DNA of 64,000 nucleotides. It comes from Cupriavidus sp. IDO (GTDB lineage: Bacteria; Pseudomonadota; Gammaproteobacteria; Burkholderiales; Burkholderiaceae). The stretch covers positions 62,001-126,000 of the forward strand of contig NZ_JWMA01000055.1 of NCBI RefSeq assembly GCF_000812465.1, in the 5' to 3' direction. Positions 15,551-25,259 of this stretch are shown here, in pieces. Every line of letters begins with the position of its first letter. The first letter of the stretch is position 1. Both the position numbers and the translations under genes were made by a program. The notes under the pieces are model-generated. The model was not told the DNA's origin, made no database searches, and saw only the letters and a list, made by a program, of their open reading frames with translations.

Positions 15551-16672
15551 CTAAGCGGTGGCGCGTGATTTAGCGCCGCCGCTCCCTTCTAGCTTCCTAC
15601 GCAACACCGAAAGCAGTGGCTGTTCCACGAAAGCATAGACAGCAATGGCAACTACCACAGATACCGCCAAAGTCAGGACCATACCGGGCGCGCTCCGGCT
15701 AATATCAAGCCATCCCCACCTCTGCCCAAGGTTACCAATAGTCTCAACCACAATGGGATGCGTAAGATATAGCGCATACGACGCGTTGCCTACGAGAACA
15801 AGCCACCGCGAATTGCACCGCACCCCCGCAGAATGCATGGCCAGCGCTAGTGCAACAACCATCCCGCAAGCCAAGAAGGCGATGGTCAAGTGCAGCACGC
15901 TGCCGGGCGCGTCGAACGTGAACAACTGGAAGCAGAACGCACCGTACCAAGCCGCAAATGCCACAGCAATAGCCGTCATGAGCCTCCGGTTCCATGTGAC
16001 GGCGGCGGCGGCAATGAAACGCCAGACGTAGAAGACGCCAATCCCCAGCACGAAGCAGAACGTGTATGGATGCGAGTAAAACGACAGAATTCCAAAGCCG
16101 TCATCGAACACGATTGCAGTCAGCTTCATCGCCATCAGCGCCAGCACAACAAACAGCGGCGCCCAGCGCTGGCTAAGGTGCAGTGCTGCGGCGAACAGCA
16201 CGTAGAAGAACATCTCCAAGTTCAAAGTCCAGCCCACACCAAGAATCGGATGCATATCACCAGCGTGATTCTTGTAAGGCAGGAAAAGCAAATCCTTCAG
16301 GAGATTCGACTGCAATGTCGCGTCGCCTAGGCCATTGTTCGCACCAAACCAAACCAGCAACTGGTGCGGATCGTTAGCGATCCAATTCGAGAAAAGCGGA
16401 AAGGTATAAAGCGGGTTGGCAAAGCCGAGGTTATTCCACAACAAGAAGAAGATCGTCACTATCCAGTAGAGAGGCACAATGCGCACTAAGCGCTTCGTCA
16501 TGAACAGATCCACGCTGCTGCGCGAGATATGCGTCATGATGAATCCGCTGATGACGAAGAACACACAGACGCCGAAGAAGTCCGTGCCGACACCACCAAC
16601 TTGGAACCTCGTGTGATAGAAAGCCACGGCCAGCGCGGCCAGCGCCCGTAGTACCTGTAGGTTTGTGATCAT
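15551..16672 (-). CDS. O-acyltransferase (acyltransferase 3 family)
   Basis: A polytopic inner-membrane protein of 373 aa with about ten hydrophobic segments. The N-terminal signature LRALAALAVAFYHTRF includes the catalytic His, and FFGVCVFFVISGFIM follows. Family members transfer acetyl or other acyl groups to O-antigen or exopolysaccharide. It lies next to the tail-fibre genes, the usual place of serotype-converting enzymes, so it could mask the phage receptor in lysogens. The ATG at 16672 is chosen to match the family start. Confidence 0.88.
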   Translation of the reverse strand: MITNLQVLRALAALAVAFYHTRFQVGGVGTDFFGVCVFFVISGFIMTHISRSSVDLFMTKRLVRIVPLYWIVTIFFLLWNNLGFANPLYTFPLFSNWIANDPHQLLVWFGANNGLGDATLQSNLLKDLLFLPYKNHAGDMHPILGVGWTLNLEMFFYVLFAAALHLSQRWAPLFVVLALMAMKLTAIVFDDGFGILSFYSHPYTFCFVLGIGVFYVWRFIAAAAVTWNRRLMTAIAVAFAAWYGAFCFQLFTFDAPGSVLHLTIAFLACGMVVALALAMHSAGVRCNSRWLVLVGNASYALYLTHPIVVETIGNLGQRWGWLDISRSAPGMVLTLAVSVVVAIAVYAFVEQPLLSVLRRKLEGSGGAKSRATA

Positions 16673-16753
16673 TAAGCGGACTGCAAAGCAGCGATCTGTG
16701 TTGTGACACGATTTTCGCATACTTGGCAGCCCTACCAGGGCTGTCGGATGGAG

Positions 16754-17131
16754 CTACTCCGGCTTTACAGGCCAGGAGAGGGCCCCGTCCGTGAGATTAG
16801 TCCGGCTGACTGCGACCCGATACTCTTTCCAAGCTTTCAGCTTCGCGACGTCGGCGGCCGACGCGATCTCCAGGTCGACCGCATCCTGCAAGGGAGCGAT
16901 GCGCAGTGCGGCTGCGGCGAGCAACGCATCGCGGGTGATGGTGAGCTGTTCTGGCGTCGGCGCCACGACTGGCGACGTGGGGTCGTCGGTCTGGGTAAGT
17001 GTCCCTGGGTATGGGCCCGGCAGCGGTTCGCCGTCAGCGGAGAAGACCCAAGCGCCGTCGACGTGTTCGGCGACCACGTTGTCCTCGAAGGCAAAAACGG
17101 CTCCCGTGTCGGTGTCTCGGAAGTATTTCAT
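16754..17131 (-). CDS. Tail fibre assembly protein
   Basis: A 125-aa protein starting MKYFRDTDTGAVFAFEDN. It has a central Pro/Thr linker and the C-terminal pattern KLKAWKEYRVAVSRTNL that marks tail-fibre assembly chaperones. It directly follows the tail-fibre gene (10-bp gap) and would help fold or attach the fibre. Confidence 0.85.
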   Translation of the reverse strand: MKYFRDTDTGAVFAFEDNVVAEHVDGAWVFSADGEPLPGPYPGTLTQTDDPTSPVVAPTPEQLTITRDALLAAAALRIAPLQDAVDLEIASAADVAKLKAWKEYRVAVSRTNLTDGALSWPVKPE

Positions 17132-17141
17132 GATCGTGTCC

Positions 17142-18023
17142 TTATGCGCGCGTTTCGTACCAGCCGTTGATGCTTGAGCCTGCAGTCGCCGTCACGCCGT
17201 AGGTTTGCCCGGCGAGCACAATTGTCGAGGCAGAATAATTAGCTGATGAGCTTCCGTTGTTTCCAGCCCCCAAAACAGTGGCGCCACCTTTCTGCAGGTT
17301 GAATCCGGCTGCCGTGGGTAATTGAATTTGTATATCGATGAATATCGGCTTGCCAGTGCTGTTCGTATAGGTAGTGCCAATCGCGCGAGACCCGGTCAGG
17401 CTTTGCGTCGTCTGGCCCAAGCCGAGCACCTGAGCCATCTGCACTGCATGCCCGCTCTGCGTGGCGGGGGCGATCTGCTGCGCTCCTCCTGCACACTCCA
17501 TGAGCACGGCGATCGGGTTGCCGCTGTTCACGCCAGCAATGGTCGCATGCATCAGCACTGCGGTCCCGTTCAGCGCCAGCTCGCCGCCTTGCAGCGGTTG
17601 CAGGCCGAGTCCGTAGATCGGGATCGCCGTGAGGCCGTCCGGGGCGTAGGTCGATGGTCCGGTGTTCGCGTGGGCGATCTTGATCGCCTGCACAACACCA
17701 TCACCCCACGTACCCGCGACCAGAGGCGTCGCATTGGTCGCTGTGTAGGCGTTCGCCGCGCCAGTGTCGGCGAGGATTATGGTGTTCTGGCCGAGCCGCT
17801 TGATTGCCGATAGCACCTGGGTGTACGTCGGCTTGCTGAGAGTCAGTCCGGCACCAGTGACGACGTTGGACAGCTCCATCATCACGGCATTGAGCCATTC
17901 AGCCGGTACGATCGTCGCCGGCGTGGATGTCGCGGGATTGCCGTCGGTGAAAAAGCCTGCCGTGCCGGCAGCAGTTGCCGCCGGCTGCGACACTGCCGCA
18001 GTCGAGTTATCGATTTGATACAT
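17142..18023 (-). CDS. Tail fibre protein
   Basis: A 293-aa protein. The N-terminal third (MYQIDNSTAAVSQPAAT, then FFTDGNPATSTPATIVPAEW) is the conserved region of short phage fibres and should bind the baseplate. The rest is Gly/Ala/Thr-rich strand-forming sequence with a receptor-binding C-terminus (INGWYETRA). It shows no similarity to the DGR template repeat, so it is not a retroelement target. Confidence 0.85.
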   Translation of the reverse strand: MYQIDNSTAAVSQPAATAAGTAGFFTDGNPATSTPATIVPAEWLNAVMMELSNVVTGAGLTLSKPTYTQVLSAIKRLGQNTIILADTGAANAYTATNATPLVAGTWGDGVVQAIKIAHANTGPSTYAPDGLTAIPIYGLGLQPLQGGELALNGTAVLMHATIAGVNSGNPIAVLMECAGGAQQIAPATQSGHAVQMAQVLGLGQTTQSLTGSRAIGTTYTNSTGKPIFIDIQIQLPTAAGFNLQKGGATVLGAGNNGSSSANYSASTIVLAGQTYGVTATAGSSINGWYETRA

Positions 18024-18031
18024 GGATTTCC

Positions 18032-18628
18032 TTACGAGTAGCGGAACTGCAAGACCGTGTGCGCGGGCTTCACGGCGTTCAATTCACATTCGAGGACGTT
18101 GTTGTTCCAGCTGCCGAGCGGCTCGCCGGCGGTGGATTGGCCCGCCGCGAAGCGGACTACGGTGTTGAGTGGCGCGTTGACCGACCAGGCGAAAAACCAG
18201 TCCGTGTTTCCGAGTTGCTGGCCGGCCGTGCTTTGCCCACAGTGGAACGGTGCGAAGTTCGTGACCGTGATTCCATAGCCAAGCTTCGCCGCGAAACCAA
18301 TGTAATACGCCGCAGACTGGCCGCCGCTATTCGCCAGGCGCGCGACGACTTGCGCCCGTCTTTGTTGGACCGTTGGCGACTCTCCGGCGCACGGATCTGG
18401 GAGCCCGAGCGTCGATTCCCATTCGGGGAGAAGCTCATATGTCGTCGCCGGGAAGGCGTCCACGAGCAGGTAGTTCGCTCGAGCGGTGTTCCGGGCGTAA
18501 ATCTGTGTCAGGCCGGTAAAGACCTGCGTCTGAACCGCATCAGGGTCGCGCGGCCATACCCGACCGCGCGGCATCAATGCCTGGAACGCGCGCAGGTAGT
18601 CAGCAGAGGTGAGATTGGGCGCTAGCAT
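18032..18628 (-). CDS. Baseplate protein, YmfQ/DUF2313 (Mu gp48-like)
   Basis: A 198-aa protein with the family features LRAFQALMPRGRVWPRD near the N-terminus and LPEWESTLGLPDPC with RRAQVVARL in the middle. The C-terminal domain contains two FHCGQSTAGQ/RFAAGQSTAGE-like elements. In Mu-like tails this protein joins fibres to the baseplate wedge. It follows the baseplate J gene, as in Mu. Confidence 0.87.
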   Translation of the reverse strand: MLAPNLTSADYLRAFQALMPRGRVWPRDPDAVQTQVFTGLTQIYARNTARANYLLVDAFPATTYELLPEWESTLGLPDPCAGESPTVQQRRAQVVARLANSGGQSAAYYIGFAAKLGYGITVTNFAPFHCGQSTAGQQLGNTDWFFAWSVNAPLNTVVRFAAGQSTAGEPLGSWNNNVLECELNAVKPAHTVLQFRYS

Positions 18629-18636
18629 TACTCACC

Positions 18637-19761
18637 TCACGGGTTGAACGTCACAGTGCCCAATACGGGAAGCTGGCCTGCGGTGTTCGTGATGTTGCCG
18701 GCTGGAGACGTAATGACGAATCCCGCCGTACCGGGTACCGCGCCGATCGCCGATTCGATGTCGGACAGATTGATCGTGCCGCCAGGAACTCCATTGGCGA
18801 GGAACACGCCGGAAATAGCTGCGGACACAGCATTCCGCGTCGACGTGCTCCAAGAGCTTGTGCCGGTGAGCGTGAAGTTGACCGAGTTTTGAATCGGCGC
18901 GCATGCGTAGACCAGCGCCGTTACGGGTTGCAGATTGATGATGTAGTTAGCGACCGTGAGTTGATCGCCAGTCGCCACTGTGCCGCGTGGCACGCCTCCG
19001 GGGCCTTGGTCGTACTGCGAAACGCCGTTTGTTCCTTGCGGAAAGCCTTGGTGCGCCGCTTCCGACACGTCCATCATGAAATAGACGACCACGGTTCCGG
19101 TGCCGAATCCGTTCGGTGCCACCCATGCGCGCGTCACACCGGCGACCTGAAGTGCCCAAGTCTTATAGTCCGATTGCGCACCACCTTGCGGCGAGGCTTG
19201 GAATGCGGACATCACGCGGCCACTGAACGCGGTCTGCGTCTCGACGTCAGCGCCGCCAGTGAAGGCAGCCGATGCAGTGCCACCGGATTGAATACCGGCG
19301 ATCGCAGTGCCAAGCGTCATGACCGTGCCAGAGGCACAATTTCCGGCCGCCCCGGGCGCCGTTGCGGTCACCGCGACAGTGACCGACGATCCTGAAATGG
19401 TCGCGTCTGCGTTGGTCGTGTACGTAAAGCCGTCGCCACGGACGACAGTCGTGCCGGCCAGAATGGTCCCGGACGAGCCAGGAAACGTGACCGAGCCAAT
19501 GGCAGGAGTGGCAGCCTTCAGATAGGTGCCCTTCAACGCTCCCCATCCCGCCAGATACTCGTCGGTTGACGTCCAAGGCACGGCCTGCTTTGCGATCCAA
19601 TCGAGATAGCCGTAATGGAGGTGCGCAAGCCCAGCCTGGACGTTGCCGGTGATTCTCAGGTTCGCAACACGCAGCAGCGGATCCGAGCCCGGCACGCTGG
19701 AGGCGATGTCGGACGCGACTTGCGTTTGCAAATCGGTCAGCAGTGGTCTGGAATACGGCAT
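18637..19761 (-). CDS. Baseplate J-like protein (Mu gp47)
   Basis: A 374-aa baseplate wedge protein. Features include the N-terminal MPYSRPLLTDLQTQVASDI, the LHYGYLDWIAKQAVPWT segment, a Gly/Thr-rich middle domain, and the ALQVAGVTRAWVAPNGFGTG block of Baseplate_J proteins. It starts one base after the gp46-like gene stop region and continues the Mu gene order. Confidence 0.93.
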   Translation of the reverse strand: MPYSRPLLTDLQTQVASDIASSVPGSDPLLRVANLRITGNVQAGLAHLHYGYLDWIAKQAVPWTSTDEYLAGWGALKGTYLKAATPAIGSVTFPGSSGTILAGTTVVRGDGFTYTTNADATISGSSVTVAVTATAPGAAGNCASGTVMTLGTAIAGIQSGGTASAAFTGGADVETQTAFSGRVMSAFQASPQGGAQSDYKTWALQVAGVTRAWVAPNGFGTGTVVVYFMMDVSEAAHQGFPQGTNGVSQYDQGPGGVPRGTVATGDQLTVANYIINLQPVTALVYACAPIQNSVNFTLTGTSSWSTSTRNAVSAAISGVFLANGVPGGTINLSDIESAIGAVPGTAGFVITSPAGNITNTAGQLPVLGTVTFNP

Positions 19762-20207
19762 CAGTTAAGTCCTTGCCATGCCCACGTGTAGGCGTTCGCC
19801 ACCGTCGAGCCGTCCTGTTTGTATGCGACGACCTGCGCGCCGAGTTCGCCTGCCGCCGTCCACTCAACCAGGACGTCGAACTTCGCCACGACACCGTCAT
19901 CGATCATCCATTGCAGCGCCTCGACGATGTAGTCATAGGCCCGCTGCAGCGTCTCTTGCGTCTGCTTCGCTCGGGTCAGCAGCCATAACCGAGAGCCGAT
20001 CTTGACCGCGCTGAATTCGTCGCCCCACCAGCCACGGGGATCGTTTGATCCGTCTGGAATCACGTCATCCGGTTCAGCGATGCGATCGGTAAAGAGGGAG
20101 ATCAGAACTGCTGTCGAAAGGTCGTTGCCGGTCGCGAGCAACGCACCGGACATCTGCCAATCGCCGCGGGCGTTCGCCACGTCCCAAACTGTCGTCGTAT
20201 CGGTCAT
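19761..20207 (-). CDS. Phage GP46-family baseplate protein
   Basis: A 148-aa protein with the GP46 signatures LISLFTDRIAEPDD, DPRGWWGDEF and GSRLWLLTRAKQTQET. It forms part of the inner baseplate in Mu-type tails. The stop and start codons overlap with its neighbours. Confidence 0.92.
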   Translation of the reverse strand: MTDTTTVWDVANARGDWQMSGALLATGNDLSTAVLISLFTDRIAEPDDVIPDGSNDPRGWWGDEFSAVKIGSRLWLLTRAKQTQETLQRAYDYIVEALQWMIDDGVVAKFDVLVEWTAAGELGAQVVAYKQDGSTVANAYTWAWQGLN

Positions 20208-20803
20208 TCGGTTTGGTTCGGTGCGTTGGAGGTAATCGTGCTACCGCCGCCCTGGACGTTATGCACATCGTGGTTGTGGCCGTTGAAGATGACCCGTTCG
20301 GAGGCCATACTGCGGCCGCCCGTATCGCAGTTGTCTACGACGTCGCCCGTGCACTCAAAGCGCGGTGTTTCCATGCGCACTTTCGTTGCGGCCTTGATCG
20401 TCACCGTCGTGGCGTTATTGACCGTCACCGCCTGATTCTTCGCATCGACCACGATGCCGCCCGAAGCAGTCAGGTAGATCTGTTTGCCGTCCTGGCTGTA
20501 GAGCATCGTTTCGCCAGGCGCGAGGTTCTTCGGCCTGGACGGCTGATGCACCGTGCCGAGCACGACTCCATTGGACCGGTCTCCACCAAGGAACACGACA
20601 ATGGCGTCCGACCCAACCGGTGGATTCGACGAAAGCCCGAACTCGGACATGCGCGGCGTGTTGTCGCGCGTCTCCAAGGCGTTCAGTTTGACCTGCATCA
20701 TCTGGACGCCGCCAGAATCATTGACGGTCGTCACCAGCGCGCGGGCGAGCGAGAGCAGCACGCGGCGCGCGGCGCGCTCAAGAATTCCATGCTGATCGTT
20801 CAT
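20204..20803 (-). CDS. Baseplate spike / assembly protein V (Mu gp45)
   Basis: A 199-aa protein. The N-terminal OB-like domain carries MSEFGLSSNPPVGSDAIVVF and GDRSNGVVLGTVHQ. The C-terminal triple-helix repeat region is followed by an apical domain containing HNHDVH, whose His residues can bind iron in such spikes. It pierces the outer membrane during infection. Confidence 0.9.
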   Translation of the reverse strand: MNDQHGILERAARRVLLSLARALVTTVNDSGGVQMMQVKLNALETRDNTPRMSEFGLSSNPPVGSDAIVVFLGGDRSNGVVLGTVHQPSRPKNLAPGETMLYSQDGKQIYLTASGGIVVDAKNQAVTVNNATTVTIKAATKVRMETPRFECTGDVVDNCDTGGRSMASERVIFNGHNHDVHNVQGGGSTITSNAPNQTE

Positions 20804-21894
20804 TGCTGCGGGACTGTTCCGATGACGTCGGCGAATTGCCGCTGAATAAGGACCGGCTGTGGCATGAATGCCTCGGGAGCCATCAGCGTCAACTCGGCGT
20901 GCGTGCCTTCTAGCCCGAGGTGATATGTCACCTCACTGATGAGGTAGCGCTTCGGCACCGTACCGCCCTGGTCCCCTGCAACTTTCAGAGATGGAATAAG
21001 CACATCAATCAGCTTATTGGGCTCCCAGAGGTTGCCCTCGACGTCTCGCCAGTTATCGACGAACAGGCGGACAACCTCCGAGCGGCCGAGACGCCGAGCG
21101 ACTTCCCACACCGCTCGCTGCTTGCCGATTTCCCATCCAAGTTCGCCCGCTTCCGAGATGATGATGCGCCGGCGGTGCCGGGTGACATTCGGGTCTGTTG
21201 CCGTGAAGGCCGGCGCATTGACCGCATTCAGGTCAAGAAGGTTGTTCGTGCCGATCATCACGGCCACGATCTCGGAGTAGCGCTGATCCATCGACCGCTC
21301 GACGGAAGCGCTCTCCATGTTGATGCCTTCCTGTACGCCGCTCGCCATTACATCGGTCTGCGTTGCGCGGGCGAGCCTGAGATGCCCATAGCGATCCTCG
21401 TAAACAAGCAGCGCATTGAACCGCGCAGACCGTTCGATGATCTCGTACGCCGTCTCGCCGAGCATGATGTTCTGCTGCGGGATGATTGGCAGGCCTGTCA
21501 CATCGCAGTCGACCGTGATGTTGTACGGCACGGCCAACTTGGAAGCTATATCCAGCGCCGTGCAGTTGCTGATTTGACCGTTTGGCCACTCCGCCGCGCA
21601 ATCGAGCAAATCCTGGCATTTGCCTCGCCCCGCGACGCGGATTTCATGCATATTCGCGCTGATACTCGGCACAACCCGGTCTACGTATCCGACCACAACC
21701 GGGTCACCACCAATCGCCAACAGACATTCATCACCTGGCTGCACGACCACATCGTTTGCCTGCCCTGGGAACAGTTCGGTCATGCCAAGCTCGAAATCGC
21801 TTGGAAACCGCTCGATGCCTCTTGTGCAGCGCAAACTCGTCCACCCCGACAGCATGTAGTTGCCTATCGAGAGCAGGATTTCATCATCAACCAT
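20800..21894 (-). CDS. Baseplate hub protein (Mu gp44 / P2 gpD-like)
   Basis: A 364-aa hub protein that joins the tail tube to the spike. Typical features are MLSGWTSLRCTRGIERFPSDF at the start (given here in part: SLRCTRGIERFPSDF), DCDVTGLPI, and the YEIIERSARFNALLVYEDRYG segment. It sits between the gp43- and gp45-like genes with 4-bp overlaps. Confidence 0.9.
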   Translation of the reverse strand: MVDDEILLSIGNYMLSGWTSLRCTRGIERFPSDFELGMTELFPGQANDVVVQPGDECLLAIGGDPVVVGYVDRVVPSISANMHEIRVAGRGKCQDLLDCAAEWPNGQISNCTALDIASKLAVPYNITVDCDVTGLPIIPQQNIMLGETAYEIIERSARFNALLVYEDRYGHLRLARATQTDVMASGVQEGINMESASVERSMDQRYSEIVAVMIGTNNLLDLNAVNAPAFTATDPNVTRHRRRIIISEAGELGWEIGKQRAVWEVARRLGRSEVVRLFVDNWRDVEGNLWEPNKLIDVLIPSLKVAGDQGGTVPKRYLISEVTYHLGLEGTHAELTLMAPEAFMPQPVLIQRQFADVIGTVPQQ

Positions 21895-21897
21895 CGC

Positions 21898-23358
21898 TTA
21901 GCTCGAGAGTGCTTTGAAGCTGGTCGGAACGAATGCAGGATGGATAGGCGCCGCTTGCGCCACAAGTTCATCACTTCGGGTCGCGTCGCGATACAGCCGG
22001 TTAGCGAGGGTGAGCGCCGGCAGCGTGTTGCCAAAGCTAAATACCGCTATTGCTGCCAGGCCAGAGCCGCGCGCATCAAGGTCGGCGACAACAGACTGAC
22101 GCAGGGTCCGGAGTGCCGTATATACGCCGTCCTCGCCCTGATTCGCGGCAATCGTGATCTCGTTATCGAGAAGCGCCGTGATGCTGTCGCGCGTCGACGA
22201 GGCATCGTCTGCCGAGGTCGGCTGATAGACTGACGCGGACACGGCAATCTGGGCAACCGTCGCGCGCCGGAACAGATCGGCACAGCAGTTCTGCATCGTC
22301 GTCTGGGCTAGCGCGACTTGCGACGCCCCAACAACGGCCGTCGGGCTGTACATCATCAGGCTAGACAGCAACCGGATTGCGTCAGCCGGGGAAGCTGCGG
22401 ATGCAGCCAGAGCGGTAACAACACCCTGAGCGGCACCGGCGAACGTCGCCTGGTCGGTTCCTACGTTGGCCGCCGCCGCAGTAAGCGCGCTTCCGGCCGT
22501 TGCCACTGCCGCACGGTTCACTGTGTCGGCCGAGATCAGACTGGAAACCGTTGCGGTACTGGCGGCCTTCTTGTTGGCCCCCGCATAACCGGTATTTCCA
22601 CCGCCGAAGAGGCGCCCAAAGTTTCCCGCCAACGTCGAAATGGAGTTCCAGAACCGCTTGACGTCGTGAATCAGCGTCGTGACCGCCTGATACCACCCGA
22701 TGACCGTCGAAACAGCCGATTGGATGACCTGGGCGCCGGCGACGACCGCACTTGCGATGCGTTTGACGAAGCTCAGTAGCGACGCCGCATTGACCGCTGA
22801 TGCCGCGCTCGCGACAGCGCTAGCGGTCGGCTTTTGCGCCTGCGGGTAGAGGCGATCCCCGCCCAGGACGAACACGAACCGGACCTCAACCACCCTGCCG
22901 CGATCCCAGCTGGTGCCGAACTCCGCCTCCATGCAGTTGACCTTAACTGCCCCCCAATTTGGGTGGATTAGCGTGCCAAGGCCAGGGGCGCTCGTCTTGC
23001 CATTCGCGAAGCCAACGATCTCCCTATTAAGCCGTTCGCGCTGGTCGAAGACCGAGCCGCCGCCGTATACAAGGCTGTTTTCAACAAGGAAGCCGGTCAG
23101 GCGAAAAACGCCAGTCTGCTTCCCCAAGTCCTCGACCCACGGCCGAGTCTCCTTGTTAGGGTATTCATGGACAACAGAGCGTCGCCCGAAGCTACCACTT
23201 TCGCTCAAGACCGCAAACGGCACGCCGTTGTAGCTTGCCTGGCGCAGTCGCTTCCAGTAGTCGCTTCCGCCGCCGAACAGCTTCGCGAGATCACTGGCCG
23301 CCTTTGCGACTCCGCCAATGCTGCCGACGGCATCGCCGATTTTTGCTGAAAAGCTCAT
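21898..23358 (-). CDS. DNA circularisation protein N-terminal-domain tail protein (Mu gpN/gp43)
   Basis: A 486-aa protein. The N-terminal domain (about residues 30-150) has the family motifs RRSVVHEYPNKETRPWVEDL and LIHPNWGAVKVNC. The remainder is Ala-rich helical sequence. It acts as a tail-tip/baseplate protein in Mu-like phages; the old circularisation label is historical. Confidence 0.9.
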   Translation of the reverse strand: MSFSAKIGDAVGSIGGVAKAASDLAKLFGGGSDYWKRLRQASYNGVPFAVLSESGSFGRRSVVHEYPNKETRPWVEDLGKQTGVFRLTGFLVENSLVYGGGSVFDQRERLNREIVGFANGKTSAPGLGTLIHPNWGAVKVNCMEAEFGTSWDRGRVVEVRFVFVLGGDRLYPQAQKPTASAVASAASAVNAASLLSFVKRIASAVVAGAQVIQSAVSTVIGWYQAVTTLIHDVKRFWNSISTLAGNFGRLFGGGNTGYAGANKKAASTATVSSLISADTVNRAAVATAGSALTAAAANVGTDQATFAGAAQGVVTALAASAASPADAIRLLSSLMMYSPTAVVGASQVALAQTTMQNCCADLFRRATVAQIAVSASVYQPTSADDASSTRDSITALLDNEITIAANQGEDGVYTALRTLRQSVVADLDARGSGLAAIAVFSFGNTLPALTLANRLYRDATRSDELVAQAAPIHPAFVPTSFKALSS

Positions 23359-25259
23359 ACGGACGGCCCTGTTACGTTAGCGTTTCCAATCCGGACTGAG
23401 GCGCTCGCGTTTCCAGTCGATCGCACCGACGCCTTCGTGCCGGCGGGAGCGCCCGTCAATTGAATCTCGACGTGCACCTTGCCGGCATCTCCAGTCGCGC
23501 CCGGCTGATTCGCAGCCACAATCGACCCAGCACCCTGGGCTCTGCGCGCAGCCTCGGTATCAGAATTCGCCGGTCGCTCATATAGGCGGGAAACGATGTT
23601 GCCGGCCTCCTGCGCCGTCTTGGCGCTGGCCAGCGCGCGTCCGGCGCTTTGCTCGGTACCCTTCCTGAGTTCGTGGTCAACGAAAGCCAGTTGCTCGTCC
23701 AAGCTCGATTTCCGTATGTCCTTTCCGGCCCACTTGGCAAAATTGGCCTGGCGGTCCGGATGCCATTGCGCGACTCCATAGGCCTTCCCATTGTCGCCCA
23801 CTGCCCCCGGATTCATCTGGCTCTCTTGCCGCAAGTTGGCAACGATTCCGGCCGCTTGTTCCTTGGTCCACCCTTTGCTCTGGAAGAATCCCACTGCATC
23901 GCTAGCCGACGCCTGCCCTGATGCAGACCCACGTCGGCGGGCGAGCTCCTCATCCTCTCCGGAATTCAGATCTCCGGAGCGTAGGCCAAGGAATGCGCCA
24001 ACCGTGAACGGGTTGACCAGAAATCTCCCCAGCGTCCCCAGTAGGCCACCGCCTGCCGCCGCGCCAGCTGCTCCCGCGCCCGCCGCACCCGCCGCCCCAG
24101 CACCCGCCGCGCCAGCGCTCGCGCCGGCAGCTGCAGTCCCAAGGCCTGCCAAAGCCCGAATTGCCGCCGGCGCCGCTACGGTCGCCAGCAGGGTCAGATT
24201 CGAGATTAGGCTGAGGACGCCAGCGATCGGCCCGGCAAACGAAATTGCCGCAATGGCAATGGCGATGCCCTTCACGCCGCCGATGGAATCCACAAACTTT
24301 CCCAACGAATCCGCAGTCTTTTCCCAATCGACGTGATCTAGCCAGGTAGCAAACTTCTCCACGTACTCGGCTATCTTTGTCGCTGCGACATCGCCGTACT
24401 TTTCCACCAGCCTGCCGACCGCGTTGATAACTCGTTCCACAGCCGGCGCCATGGCATCGCCAAAGGCATATTTCAGCTTTGTGGCGGACGCCTCCAGCTT
24501 GAGCATATTGGCGTTGAACTGCTCGCCCTTCGCCAACTGCTTGTCGCTCAGGACCAGACCCATCGCGCGAGCCTTGGCGACGAACTCGTCAATGCCCTTC
24601 TCCCCCTTCTGAAGCAAAGGGAGCAGCGATTCCACGCCGAACGTGCCGGCTATGAGGGACTGCGCCTGGACATTGCCCTTTTGCGCGACGATGGCGTTAG
24701 CCACCTCCTTGAGCGCCCGGGTCGCGTCAACGGCGCCGTCTTTGGTCTTGTGCAGCGTGATGCCAAACTTCTGCATCATCACCAGGGCGTCCTGGTTTCG
24801 CCCAAAGGTGGCATCCTCGATGGTTCGCCCAAGAGTCTTGAGGCTGCCGGTCATGTCTTCGGACGACAGGCCTGCAAGCTTTGCGGCACCTCGGAACGCC
24901 TGGAGCTCGCTAGCCGATACCCCAATCACGCCAGACGTGCGCCCGATCTCCGCGCCGGCCTTGCCAAACTCGGTCGCGAGCGCGGCAATGCCGGCCACGG
25001 TCCCGATGCCAGCGATGGCGGCAAAGGCCGGAACCATGGAGGCGACATGGCGCGCAGCATCCTGCGCCGCTCCGCCAATGGACTTGATGCCTTTGGCGAC
25101 GCGGTCAAGACCGGCCTCCTTGCTCAAGGCAGAAAACGACGCCTTGAGATCGGTAGCCGGCTTGGTGACGTTGGCAATCGACGCCTTGATCTTGCGAATC
25201 GAGGCGGTAGCCTTGTCGACCGCAGAAATCGTGACCTGGAACGTCGATGCTGCCGCCAT
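23355..25259 (-). CDS. Tail tape measure protein with C-terminal tail-lysozyme domain
   Basis: A 634-aa protein that sets tail length. Residues 1-330 are helical/coiled coil, followed by Ala/Gly-rich hydrophobic segments (about 335-420). Residues about 455-560 form a phage tail lysozyme domain (GWTKEQAAGIVANLRQES, then YGVAQWHPDRQ) that would open peptidoglycan during DNA entry. It follows the frameshifting chaperone pair, as in all long-tailed phages, and its ATG adjoins their stop codon. Confidence 0.93.
   Translation of the reverse strand: MAAASTFQVTISAVDKATASIRKIKASIANVTKPATDLKASFSALSKEAGLDRVAKGIKSIGGAAQDAARHVASMVPAFAAIAGIGTVAGIAALATEFGKAGAEIGRTSGVIGVSASELQAFRGAAKLAGLSSEDMTGSLKTLGRTIEDATFGRNQDALVMMQKFGITLHKTKDGAVDATRALKEVANAIVAQKGNVQAQSLIAGTFGVESLLPLLQKGEKGIDEFVAKARAMGLVLSDKQLAKGEQFNANMLKLEASATKLKYAFGDAMAPAVERVINAVGRLVEKYGDVAATKIAEYVEKFATWLDHVDWEKTADSLGKFVDSIGGVKGIAIAIAAISFAGPIAGVLSLISNLTLLATVAAPAAIRALAGLGTAAAGASAGAAGAGAAGAAGAGAAGAAAGGGLLGTLGRFLVNPFTVGAFLGLRSGDLNSGEDEELARRRGSASGQASASDAVGFFQSKGWTKEQAAGIVANLRQESQMNPGAVGDNGKAYGVAQWHPDRQANFAKWAGKDIRKSSLDEQLAFVDHELRKGTEQSAGRALASAKTAQEAGNIVSRLYERPANSDTEAARRAQGAGSIVAANQPGATGDAGKVHVEIQLTGAPAGTKASVRSTGNASASVRIGNANVTGPSV

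Noticed and set aside
17142..18023. Tail fibre gene as a second DGR target
   Set aside because: No stretch similar to TR at its 3' end or elsewhere in the gene.
20920..22233. 437-codon plus-strand frame opposite baseplate genes
   Set aside because: Antisense to clear Mu gp43/gp44-like genes; composition typical of a shadow frame.
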